A stretch of DNA of 64,000 bases, taken from assembly GCA_947581635.1 (NCBI GenBank), contig CANPVE010000001.1, positions 186,001 through 250,000 of the forward strand. The letters run 5' to 3'. Below, piece by piece: positions 26,573-33,761 of the stretch (its first letter is position 1; every line of letters begins with the position of its first letter). The notes under the pieces are model-generated. The model ran no database searches and was not told where the DNA came from. It saw only the letters and a program-made list of their open reading frames with translations. Made by a program: the position numbers and the translations under genes. Source of the DNA: an uncultured Clostridia bacterium. GTDB lineage: Bacteria > Bacillota > Clostridia > Oscillospirales > Acutalibacteraceae.

Positions 26573-27391
26573 ATGAAGAAATCTAAAAAAAGATTTTTGG
26601 TATTTTTCACACTGGTTATGACTGCTGTGACGGCGGCTGCCATAACATATGCCCTCCGAGACAATGCTTCCTTTGAGCAAAAGGACAATACCTTCACTAA
26701 CGGCGAGATAGCCGTTGAATTGATTGAAGAGAACTGGGATCAAAAGAAGTCGGGCGTTTATTTTCCCGGTTCGTCAATCTCAAAGCAACCGCTGGTCCAC
26801 AATATCACCGATCCTGACACGTTGGGATCCGAATTTAGTACGAGAGTGTGGGCGGGGGTTAAGGCCGAGTATGTTTTGACTGTGGAAAATGTTGACGGCA
26901 CTACATCGACCTACCGTTACACAGGCGAGCAGTTCAACAAGAGCATTGCTTATTTCAGCGCTTCTAGCAGCACGAATCGTGTCGAGGGAATCAACGGCAA
27001 TTGGGCGGCCAATGATGATTACACGCAATTTTATTATAAAAGTCAGCTTTATAATAATAGTAATACCAGCCCGATATTCAATTTTGTGGTTGTTCGCAAC
27101 GGTCCCTACTCCAAGGACGGCACTTCATACGGTGAGGAATACGTTATAACCTTGGATCAGGACAGCGGTATGTATAAAATCCCCGTGTACGGTGCAGCCG
27201 ACGCCACGGAGCCGACCGCCGGCAACAAACCTACGGGTAAGGTTGAATCCTATTCGCTGCCGGATTTTGATATCAAATTAAAGGTATATGCTCTACAGGT
27301 GAGCAAGGAGAACGAAAATTACAACACCGACGGTATTCAGGATAAACTGAGCGAATTGATGAATGACGGCACTACCGCACCTGTCAATTAG
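26573..27391 (+). CDS. SipW-cognate TasA/CalY-like protein 2 (type I of duplicated pair)
   Basis: A 272-residue exported protein. The signal sequence runs to about residue 25 (ITYALRDNASFEQ), followed by DNTFTNGEIAVELIEENW, typical of the start of mature TasA-like proteins. The conserved motif is present as FYYKSQLYNNSNTSPIF. It is paralogous to the protein encoded at 28444, and with the next gene forms a two-gene unit that occurs twice. GAGGGG precedes the ATG at 26573. Predicted extracellular, all-beta. Confidence 0.78.
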   Translation: MKKSKKRFLVFFTLVMTAVTAAAITYALRDNASFEQKDNTFTNGEIAVELIEENWDQKKSGVYFPGSSISKQPLVHNITDPDTLGSEFSTRVWAGVKAEYVLTVENVDGTTSTYRYTGEQFNKSIAYFSASSSTNRVEGINGNWAANDDYTQFYYKSQLYNNSNTSPIFNFVVVRNGPYSKDGTSYGEEYVITLDQDSGMYKIPVYGAADATEPTAGNKPTGKVESYSLPDFDIKLKVYALQVSKENENYNTDGIQDKLSELMNDGTTAPVN

Positions 27392-27411
27392 AGCAACGGA
27401 GGATAAATCTT

Positions 27412-28386
27412 ATGGAAAAAAAGAAAAGTAAGGTTTTATACAAGGTTGGGTTGATGCTGATTGCCATGGTGTTGGTGGCGGCTGTGAGTGTGAGTGTGGT
27501 TCGGGCATATCTGACCGCAATGACGTCGACTTTGAATAATGAGTTTTACAGTGCGTACGATCTCGACGGCGAGATCGTTGAGGAGAATTTCAAACAGAAA
27601 CAGGCGGACAACAGTTTTCCCGACGTGGAGGTTCCCAAGGACCCGAGAGTGCTCAACACGAGCGACGGCGGATACGAGATGTACGCTGGGCTGAGGCTTG
27701 ACTTTTACATCTACTGCTGGAATGACCCCGACGGCGCGGAAACAGGCGGGGCATATGTTAGAGTGCCGTACGCCAAGTTTAACAAGTTTGTCCAAATTAT
27801 CGGCCTTCCCGAGGTTAAAGCCGAAAACGCCGACAGTATAGGAACTGAACACGGTAAGCTGATGGCGGACGAATACAACAAGTCGACCGCGTGGTACGAG
27901 TATGTTGTGTCGGACGATGAGTACGCCAAGTATTACTTCTACAACAACAAGCTTGCCGCATACAAGGGAGCGAGCTTTTCGGGACAGCGCGAGGATATGT
28001 CGTCGCCGGTTTTTACGTCGGTGAAGATAAGACCCGGCCTGATGATAAACGCAAATCCCGTTACTACGACATCGGATGCGGAGGGCGGTGCGTCGAACAG
28101 TGTCACGCCCGCCAAAAACTTCACTAAGGCGGATTTGGATAAATATGAAAAAAAAGAAGGCGCGTCGTCGGAGGTTCTCGACAGCTTCAGTTGGTATGAT
28201 GACGACGTGAAACGCACGGTCTACAACGGATTCAAGTATAAGATTCTGATAAGCGGCTATGGCGTCAACGCCGAGACGGTCGGAGATATAGCTTCAAAGG
28301 AAGGCACAACCGCCAACAAGACGGCTTTCACCCAAGTGCTAGAGGGATTGAAGGCCATAGATGTGCCTGAATCAGCAGAAGGATAA
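27412..28386 (+). CDS. SipW-cognate TasA/CalY-like protein 3 (type II of duplicated pair)
   Basis: A 324-residue exported protein. The signal region ends in VVRAYLTAMTSTLNNEF, an excellent match to the SipW-dependent type. The mature part has GLRLDFYIY, AKFNKFVQI, YYFYNNKLAAY with a following SSPVFTSVK, and GFKYKILISGYGVNAE. Nearly the same blocks occur in the protein encoded at 29380-30224. The ribosome site and spacer GGAGGATAAATCT before the ATG at 27412 is also repeated there. Predicted fibre component. Confidence 0.8.
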   Translation: MEKKKSKVLYKVGLMLIAMVLVAAVSVSVVRAYLTAMTSTLNNEFYSAYDLDGEIVEENFKQKQADNSFPDVEVPKDPRVLNTSDGGYEMYAGLRLDFYIYCWNDPDGAETGGAYVRVPYAKFNKFVQIIGLPEVKAENADSIGTEHGKLMADEYNKSTAWYEYVVSDDEYAKYYFYNNKLAAYKGASFSGQREDMSSPVFTSVKIRPGLMINANPVTTTSDAEGGASNSVTPAKNFTKADLDKYEKKEGASSEVLDSFSWYDDDVKRTVYNGFKYKILISGYGVNAETVGDIASKEGTTANKTAFTQVLEGLKAIDVPESAEG

Positions 28387-28387
28387 C

Positions 28388-28413
28388 AAGCGGCGTATTG
28401 AGGGACGCCGCTT
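28388..28413 (+). promoter_or_regulatory. intergenic hairpin without U tract
   Basis: AAGCGGCGT (28388-28396) pairs perfectly with ACGCCGCTT (28405-28413), loop of eight. CAATATAAAAG follows rather than a T run, so mRNA processing or stability is more likely than full termination. It sits exactly between the two duplicated gene pairs. Confidence 0.6.
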
Positions 28414-28443
28414 CAATATAAAAGTTGATTAGGAGGATTTTTT

Positions 28444-29337
28444 ATGAAATTGAAGAAAATTAAAAACGTGCTTCTCGCAGTGCTTACATTTGCTTTGGTT
28501 TCGGTGGTAGCTGTCGCCGTAACCCTGGCTGCGGTCACCGGAAACATGGGAAACGCAGAAAACACATTCACCAACAGTCCCTATATCAAGCTCGGCATTG
28601 CAGAGACAAAGTGGGATCACAAAGATTACGATGGAAATGACAAGGAGGGTGTAGAAGGAGATAAGGGTGAAGATTTAGCCTCAAGCTACTCCACAGGTAT
28701 GACTATTCCCAAGAATCCCACTCTCAAGAATACGTCGGATTCGGCTGATGCTACCAACCAAAGCGAGTGGGTTGCAATCAAGGTGGAATACAAGCTTGTG
28801 TGGGACGACAGCATCAATGTTTACTCAGATAAAGGCTCAGATCATGCACCTGCATCGCAAATAGGTCATTTTTCTGACGAACAGGCTACCTATACATCTT
28901 ATAAAGACTTTTCAAATGCAATTGCGAAAGTTAAGACTTTACAAGAAGGTTCTGATACGTACAAAGATGGATTTAATCTTAATAGCGTAAGTGGCGTTCC
29001 GGGAGGTTGGTATCAATATAATGGCTCTGTAGACACTTTAAAAAATGAAACATTGTTCTATTATAACTCTAAGTTGGACAAAGACAGTGAGACAACTCCA
29101 TTATTCGACGCCATTGAGATTAATAGCAGTTTCACAACGACAGATGTAATAACGAATTGGGTTCAGCAAACAAAAGTTCCCTGCTATGAAATAAAGCTCG
29201 GCGACGGCAAACCAGCTTATTTTGAAAAGCTGCCTAAGTTTGAAATCAAGCTCACAGGATATGCGATACAGGCCGAAGGAGTAAACAGTGGGGACACAGC
29301 CATTGAACAGATTATAAGCATTTACGGTTTAAAATAA
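28444..29337 (+). CDS. SipW-cognate TasA/CalY-like protein 4 (type I of duplicated pair)
   Basis: A 297-residue exported protein. Basic start MKLKKIKNV, hydrophobic core, then VTLAAVTGNMGNAENTFTN at the cleavage region. The mature domain shows IAETKWDHKDY, IPKNPTLKN, WVAIKVEYKLVW and the conserved motif LFYYNSKLDKDSETTPLF, then FEIKLTGYAIQAEGV near the end. It pairs with the protein encoded at 26573 by shape and motifs. AGGAGG precedes the ATG at 28444. The third quarter is more AT-rich than its neighbours. Confidence 0.78.
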   Translation: MKLKKIKNVLLAVLTFALVSVVAVAVTLAAVTGNMGNAENTFTNSPYIKLGIAETKWDHKDYDGNDKEGVEGDKGEDLASSYSTGMTIPKNPTLKNTSDSADATNQSEWVAIKVEYKLVWDDSINVYSDKGSDHAPASQIGHFSDEQATYTSYKDFSNAIAKVKTLQEGSDTYKDGFNLNSVSGVPGGWYQYNGSVDTLKNETLFYYNSKLDKDSETTPLFDAIEINSSFTTTDVITNWVQQTKVPCYEIKLGDGKPAYFEKLPKFEIKLTGYAIQAEGVNSGDTAIEQIISIYGLK

Positions 29338-29379
29338 ATGATTTTTGAATATTAATTCATTCGAGGGAGGATAAATCTG

Positions 29380-30224
29380 ATGAAAAAAATAAAAACAGCA
29401 AAGCGGGCAAGATACTGTTTATGGCGGTCGCAGTGGTGCTTGTTGCGGCTGTCAGCGTGAGTTTTACGCTCGCGTATCTCACCGCTCAGACCAAGGTGCT
29501 GGATAACCAATTCACGGCCAGCGGCGGTATCACCGGCGAGGTTCTGGAACCCAAATTTGATAAGGAAGAGGCAAATAAATATCTGCCAGGCAAAGAAGTA
29601 TCAAAAGACCCGATGATCCAAAATGAAACAACAGATGCGTCGGTGTATGTCGGCGCGAGATTGGATTTTTACATTGACGTCACGGACGGAGAGAGTTGGG
29701 AACAGGTGTCTTACGAAACCTTCAATAAGTTTGTAAATATTAAGTATGATAGCAAGGAGTTTAACACGGGTACCGGCGATACTCAGACGTGGACCGATAT
29801 TACAGCAACTGCTGATTCATCACAAGATAATAAATCAAAATACTTTATGTACAACAAAGTGCTTGAGCCATACGATAGCAGTAAAGTGGAAGACGGTGGC
29901 ATCGGTTATACTAACGATGATAATGATAATACCAAGCCTATTTTCACATCAGTGACAGCCGACGCAAATATTACAATTTCCGATGAATCCGTCGGTCTTA
30001 AAGCTAATGTAACGGAAAATAGCGCTATTAGTAACATTACCAAAGAGGGTAATGTTTTTTATACAGACGGCGTAAAAAATACCAAATGCGTATTCAAGAA
30101 CTTCAAATTCAAGATAGTGATAAATGGCTACGGCGTCAAGGATGACAGTTCGTTGGGGTCTGAGGCTGATGGTAAAAAGACAGCAGCCCAGGCTCTGATA
30201 ATAGCGGGTCTTAAGACTGAGTGA
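29380..30224 (+). pseudogene. SipW-cognate TasA/CalY-like protein 5 (type II), out of frame at an A7 tract
   Basis: The main frame is open from ATG 29421 to 30224 (267 codons), but that ATG lies inside the signal sequence and has no ribosome site. The proper site GGGAGGATAAATCT is followed by ATG at 29380 and a run of seven A (29383-29389). As written, this frame ends after 26 codons (TGA 29458-29460). One extra A would join it to the main frame and give MKKNKNSKAGKILFMAVAVV, a normal SipW-type signal sequence continuing to LAYLTAQTKVLDNQF. The mature part is paralogous to the 27412 protein (GARLDFYID, TFNKFVNI, YFMYNKVLEP, GYGVKD). It may be a phase-variable OFF state, slippage-rescued, a recent mutation or a sequencing error. 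Confidence 0.75.
29383..29389 (+). repeat. A7 homopolymer right after a start codon (possible slippage switch)
   Basis: Seven A residues follow the ATG at 29380. Eight would restore the reading frame of the TasA-like gene. The paralogue at 27412 also has an A7 run near its start but is in frame. Confidence 0.6.
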
Positions 30225-30283
30225 TTTTGATTCGGGGTCAAGCCCTAAACAAAATAGAAGGACAGCAATCGGAGGTGATTGCT

Positions 30284-30913
30284 CTGGAAAAAGATAAAAA
30301 ATTTTTGTTGGGCTTATGCGCGCTGATTGTTGCCGCTGCGATGGTGAGCGTCGGTGTAACGCTCGCCGCGTGGCCTGAGACCCGGGAAACCAACGTCGTA
30401 ACCATAGGTAACGTCAAAGTGAATTTGATAGATGAATATGAGGAAAATGACAGCGTCTCGCCGGAGGTTGACATAGACAAGGTTGTCAAGGTGCAGAATG
30501 TAGGCAACACATCATGCTACGTTCGCGTACTGGTAAGAAGGGCGTGGACTAAGCCCGGCGGCAGTGAAATAGCAGAGGGGTTGTCCGCCGATTTGATAGT
30601 TCCCGCTGTAGACAACGTCAATTGGACTAAGGGCGCCTCTCCGATAGACGGTCAGGACGGTCAGATGTATGACTGTTATTATTACAGAAGTGCCCTTCCC
30701 GCAGGTCAAACCACCGAGCCGCTGTTTGAAAACTTTAAGATTGACGGCTCAGGTGGTTATGATCCGGAAAAATACGGGGGCTATGTGGGACACATCTACG
30801 TTTACGCCCAGGCGGTGCAGAGCGAGTATGTGACCACCGATGGCGAGAACCCCACAGTCACAATAACAGACGGAAAAGTTACATCATGGTCAAGCGACTT
30901 GGTCTTTGATTAA
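30284..30913 (+). CDS. SipW-cognate TasA/CalY-like protein 6
   Basis: About 209 residues if started at CTG 30284, which lies eight bases after GGAGGTGATT, a near-complete match to the 16S anti-Shine-Dalgarno. This gives MEKDKKFLLGLCALIV, like its paralogue MEKKKSKVLY. The alternative is GTG 30221, which overlaps the preceding stop (GTGA) but would add a 21-residue hydrophilic extension. The signal ends VTLAAWPETRETNVVTIGN. The mature part has a short TasA-like domain with CYVRVLVRRAW and DCYYYRSALPAGQTTEPLF. It resembles the protein encoded at 25808. Predicted exported. Confidence 0.78.
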   Translation: MEKDKKFLLGLCALIVAAAMVSVGVTLAAWPETRETNVVTIGNVKVNLIDEYEENDSVSPEVDIDKVVKVQNVGNTSCYVRVLVRRAWTKPGGSEIAEGLSADLIVPAVDNVNWTKGASPIDGQDGQMYDCYYYRSALPAGQTTEPLFENFKIDGSGGYDPEKYGGYVGHIYVYAQAVQSEYVTTDGENPTVTITDGKVTSWSSDLVFD

Positions 30914-30930
30914 GAGGGGAGTGTGCAGTT

Positions 30931-31959
30931 TTGAAGAAAAAACTCAGGGCCTTTGCGGCAGTCATTGCGGCATGTGGTCTGTGCATTTCCGCAGGTTATC
31001 TCGGTTCAAGGGCCATAACCAAGATGCCCATAATAAACGGCAGATCGACATTCAGCGACTTTGTGTATATCCAAGGTGACGGCGAAGACGCCATGTCATT
31101 TGAGAACACAGATTCGTTTTTCAGCCCGTATTCCTACGGCGACTCGGTGAAAGCGAATGAAGTGCTCCTGCCAGGCTCAAGTCAGACGGGTGAGGTTGAC
31201 ATTGAAAACAAAAGCAATCAGATCATTCATTTGTATCTCTATGCTGCCAGCACAAACGATGATACTAAATTTCAGGCTTACGCGAATGCAAATTCGAGCT
31301 ACGGTCATAGTGATGGTGAAATTGCGGAAAAGGCGGCAACCGATATACCCTACGCCACGGATTATTCTTGGGACGTCTTGAAAAAAGGCTCGGATCTGCT
31401 TACAAAAAAGCTTAATTTGAAAGTGGATTACACCGCAGCGGACGGGTCGGCCGCTGCGGTGTATCAGGGGCCGTTGAGCGGTACGGCGGCGGCCAGCGGC
31501 GGCCATACCATGACAGAGTATAGAGCAATAGATCTGGGCGAGTTTGAGCCGGGCGAAAAAGGCAAGTTAAATCTTACCTTAGATGTACCCATGGATTTGA
31601 AAGGAAGTTACAGCCCGGGAACCGAAGAAGCCAATGCGGGTCTAACTCGCGGATATAACGGAACTGTGGCGATGATCGACTGGATATTTGTTGCGGAGCT
31701 ACAGAAACAGGAACCAGTCAGTTCAGATCCAGTCAGTTCGGATCCGGTCAGTTCGGATCCGGTCAGTTCCGATCCCGTCAATTCGGGGCCGGATAAACCG
31801 GAACCCGATAAGCCGAAGCCAAAACCTACTCCTGACGTTCCAAAGACGGGCGAGGAAGCGGTTCCTTATATGTTGGCGGCGGCGGCGTGCGCTGTCGGAG
31901 CAATCGGAATGTTTGTAGCAGCGTTTCGTACCAATCGCGACAAAAAAGCGGAAGAATAA
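30931..31959 (+). CDS. VPKTG cell-wall-anchored surface protein
   Basis: A 342-residue exported protein with TTG start at 30931 (GAGGGG upstream). Signal sequence to about residue 25, then a beta-rich domain. A stalk of five PVSSD-type repeats follows (about residues 262-286), then a Pro/Lys-rich spacer and a sortase signal: VPKTG, a hydrophobic segment and the basic tail RTNRDKKAEE. It is the only member of the operon with a sorting signal, so it could anchor the fibre to peptidoglycan as TapA does by other means in Bacillus (inference). No sortase gene is in the window; a housekeeping sortase elsewhere would be needed. Confidence 0.85.
   Translation: MKKKLRAFAAVIAACGLCISAGYLGSRAITKMPIINGRSTFSDFVYIQGDGEDAMSFENTDSFFSPYSYGDSVKANEVLLPGSSQTGEVDIENKSNQIIHLYLYAASTNDDTKFQAYANANSSYGHSDGEIAEKAATDIPYATDYSWDVLKKGSDLLTKKLNLKVDYTAADGSAAAVYQGPLSGTAAASGGHTMTEYRAIDLGEFEPGEKGKLNLTLDVPMDLKGSYSPGTEEANAGLTRGYNGTVAMIDWIFVAELQKQEPVSSDPVSSDPVSSDPVSSDPVNSGPDKPEPDKPKPKPTPDVPKTGEEAVPYMLAAAACAVGAIGMFVAAFRTNRDKKAEE
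31714..31788 (+). repeat. 15-bp tandem repeat encoding PVSSD
   Basis: Five 15-base units (CCAGTCAGTTCAGAT type) in tandem, the last one diverged (CCCGTCAATTCGGGG). Such repeats can change copy number and vary stalk length. Confidence 0.8.
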
Positions 31960-31978
31960 TTGATTAATTGAACTTCAA

Positions 31979-32032
31979 CAAAAAACGCGGTTCGAGTTTC
32001 TCATCAAAGAAATTTCAAGCCGCGTTTTTTTT
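31979..32032 (+). terminator. intrinsic terminator of the adhesin/TasA-like operon
   Basis: AAAAAACGCGG pairs with CCGCGTTTTTT across a loop of about 29 bases and is followed by TT. It lies 20 bases after the VPKTG gene. The remaining 150 bases up to 32184 show no gene. Confidence 0.75.
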
Positions 32033-32184
32033 GCACTGTATTTGTCGAGTAAAGCGTTCGGAGCCATTAGCCGAAGGCGTGGAATTCCGAAGGGCACCGT
32101 TTCAATATTTAATCTGTGCCCCGCTTTATCCCATTCGCTTTAGTCTTATACGAAATTTAGGATAGATTTTCTCCTTTTTTGACT

Positions 32185-32928
32185 TTACTCTATGAAATCA
32201 TACGCCAGCATAATATTCTGGACCAAATCCGTCTCGACGTCTACATAAAATACTATGGAATAGAGATTGCCGTTGTATGCGGTTTCATCCTCATTCCAAT
32301 TGAGGGGGTCTCCATAGTAATATTCTATCGTATATTGTGTATAAGCATCGTCTTCAACCTGCCATCGGGTGACATAAGCAAATTCCAGCGCCCCCTTAGG
32401 CTTTAAATCAATCAGATTTTCGCGGTTGTAGTTGCCGTAAATATAGTCCCCATATTTTTCCTCTACGCCGGAAAAATACAGCGGCTGAGATTCTCCATCG
32501 CTGGTAAACGCCGCGAGCACCTCGTCGGCAGTGCTTCCGATATGAAGCCCCCGTGCAAAGGTATCAGACTCGGATTCGGAGTAAACCGTACCAAGCGTAA
32601 GGTTATCCCCGCCCGCGGCATCAAAAAAAGTCAGCGTCAAACCGTCGTATGTCGCTGTGGTATATGCGCCGTAAATAAAATCGTCATTGGTAAATGTATC
32701 TTCGTTTTGGGGATTTCCCATTACCGCCTTGACATCATCGAGTGTCATGCCTAGCGATATTTTGTCGTTTACCGTAAGGTCGGATTTTCCGAACTTGTGC
32801 GGAGCAGGCTGGACTTCAGACGATGCAATATCACCATCTTCACCGCCTTGCAAACGGTCAGTTCCACAGCTTACCAAAATTCCCGCACAGAGCAGAAGTG
32901 CTATAATCACAAGGATATTTTTCTTCAT
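32185..32928 (-). CDS. lipoprotein with BamE/SmpA-like repeats
   Basis: A 247-residue lipoprotein. The signal MKKNILVIIALLLC leads to the lipobox LVSCG. The mature part contains SLGMTLDDVKAVMGNPQNED and, later, LHIGSTADEVLAAF, both resembling the G-x-[ST]-x-x-x-V-x-x-x-x-G pattern of SmpA/BamE-like (DUF4309-type) beta domains. The ATG at 32928 has AGGAG at nine bases; TTG at 32937 is too close to the site. It is convergent with the preceding operon, so the roles are probably separate. Confidence 0.78.
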   Translation of the reverse strand: MKKNILVIIALLLCAGILVSCGTDRLQGGEDGDIASSEVQPAPHKFGKSDLTVNDKISLGMTLDDVKAVMGNPQNEDTFTNDDFIYGAYTTATYDGLTLTFFDAAGGDNLTLGTVYSESESDTFARGLHIGSTADEVLAAFTSDGESQPLYFSGVEEKYGDYIYGNYNRENLIDLKPKGALEFAYVTRWQVEDDAYTQYTIEYYYGDPLNWNEDETAYNGNLYSIVFYVDVETDLVQNIMLAYDFIE

Positions 32929-33047
32929 ACAAATCAACTCCTGTTATATTTTTACATCTATGGAAATATTTTACTCAGAATTTCATAAATTTCATTTTCA
33001 GAATATTTATGAAACAGTATATGTGAATTTATTCTCGCTATTTGAAA

Positions 33048-33761
33048 TCATAGGAATTTCTCACCGGATTTGGTAAGCATCTTCTCACGCACTATGTCAC
33101 AACGCTCAAATGCAATATTATTTGCATTCTCAAAGCCCTTGAGCACTATGGCGGGGTTGATATTCAGATCATTTCCTGCGGGCAGGCGAATGTTTAATAT
33201 CGCAAATTCTCCCTCGGATTTTACGGAGAAATCCATAATATGAGGCTTGATGTCGATATCCACAAGCTGCTTTTTCTTGTTCTTTTTCTGCACCGTTATC
33301 TCATTTTGGGACAGATATCTCTCAATATTCTTGGATAATATCTCTCCGCCGGCCTCCGTCGCAGACAGTCTTATGCTGTAAATCGCGGAATGAATCTCCG
33401 TTGCCTTTTTGCCGACATAGTTTACTTCGGTTACAACAATTCCCTCGCAAAGAGAGTTATTGAGCCGCGTTTTTATCTCGTCAAAACTCATATCAGTTGT
33501 CAGGCGAACGTCCATACTTTCGCACATTCCCGCCGTACCCAGCGGCAGAGGCAAGGCGAAAGTCATAAACGGATGAGGGTTAAAACCCTCGGTGTACCAT
33601 ATTGGCACACCCGCGCGGCGAATAGTCCGTGTCATGCAGCGCATCAAATCCAAATGGGACATATATTTGGACGGACCTTTCTTCTCAAAATATATCCTTA
33701 TCGGCAGACAAAGTGTGCCTTGAATGTCAACTACGTTCTTCATACTTGGTTTTAAAGACAC
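33048..33761 (-). CDS. TIGR03936-family radical-SAM-associated protein (DUF2344)
   Basis: A 237-residue protein. The N-terminal IRIYFEKKGPSKYMSHLDLMRCMTR and FNPHPFMTFALPLPLGTAG are typical of the family that accompanies TIGR03960 radical SAM proteins. The GTG start at 33761 has GGAGG at eight bases; ATG at 33743 is the alternative. It overlaps the end of the upstream radical SAM gene by 35 bases. The pair is common in Clostridia as adjacent or fused genes; the modified substrate is unknown. Confidence 0.88.
   Translation of the reverse strand: MSLKPSMKNVVDIQGTLCLPIRIYFEKKGPSKYMSHLDLMRCMTRTIRRAGVPIWYTEGFNPHPFMTFALPLPLGTAGMCESMDVRLTTDMSFDEIKTRLNNSLCEGIVVTEVNYVGKKATEIHSAIYSIRLSATEAGGEILSKNIERYLSQNEITVQKKNKKKQLVDIDIKPHIMDFSVKSEGEFAILNIRLPAGNDLNINPAIVLKGFENANNIAFERCDIVREKMLTKSGEKFL

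Noticed and set aside
31968..32165. 65-codon plus-strand frame after the operon terminator
   Set aside because: It begins inside the terminator stem and has no ribosome site.
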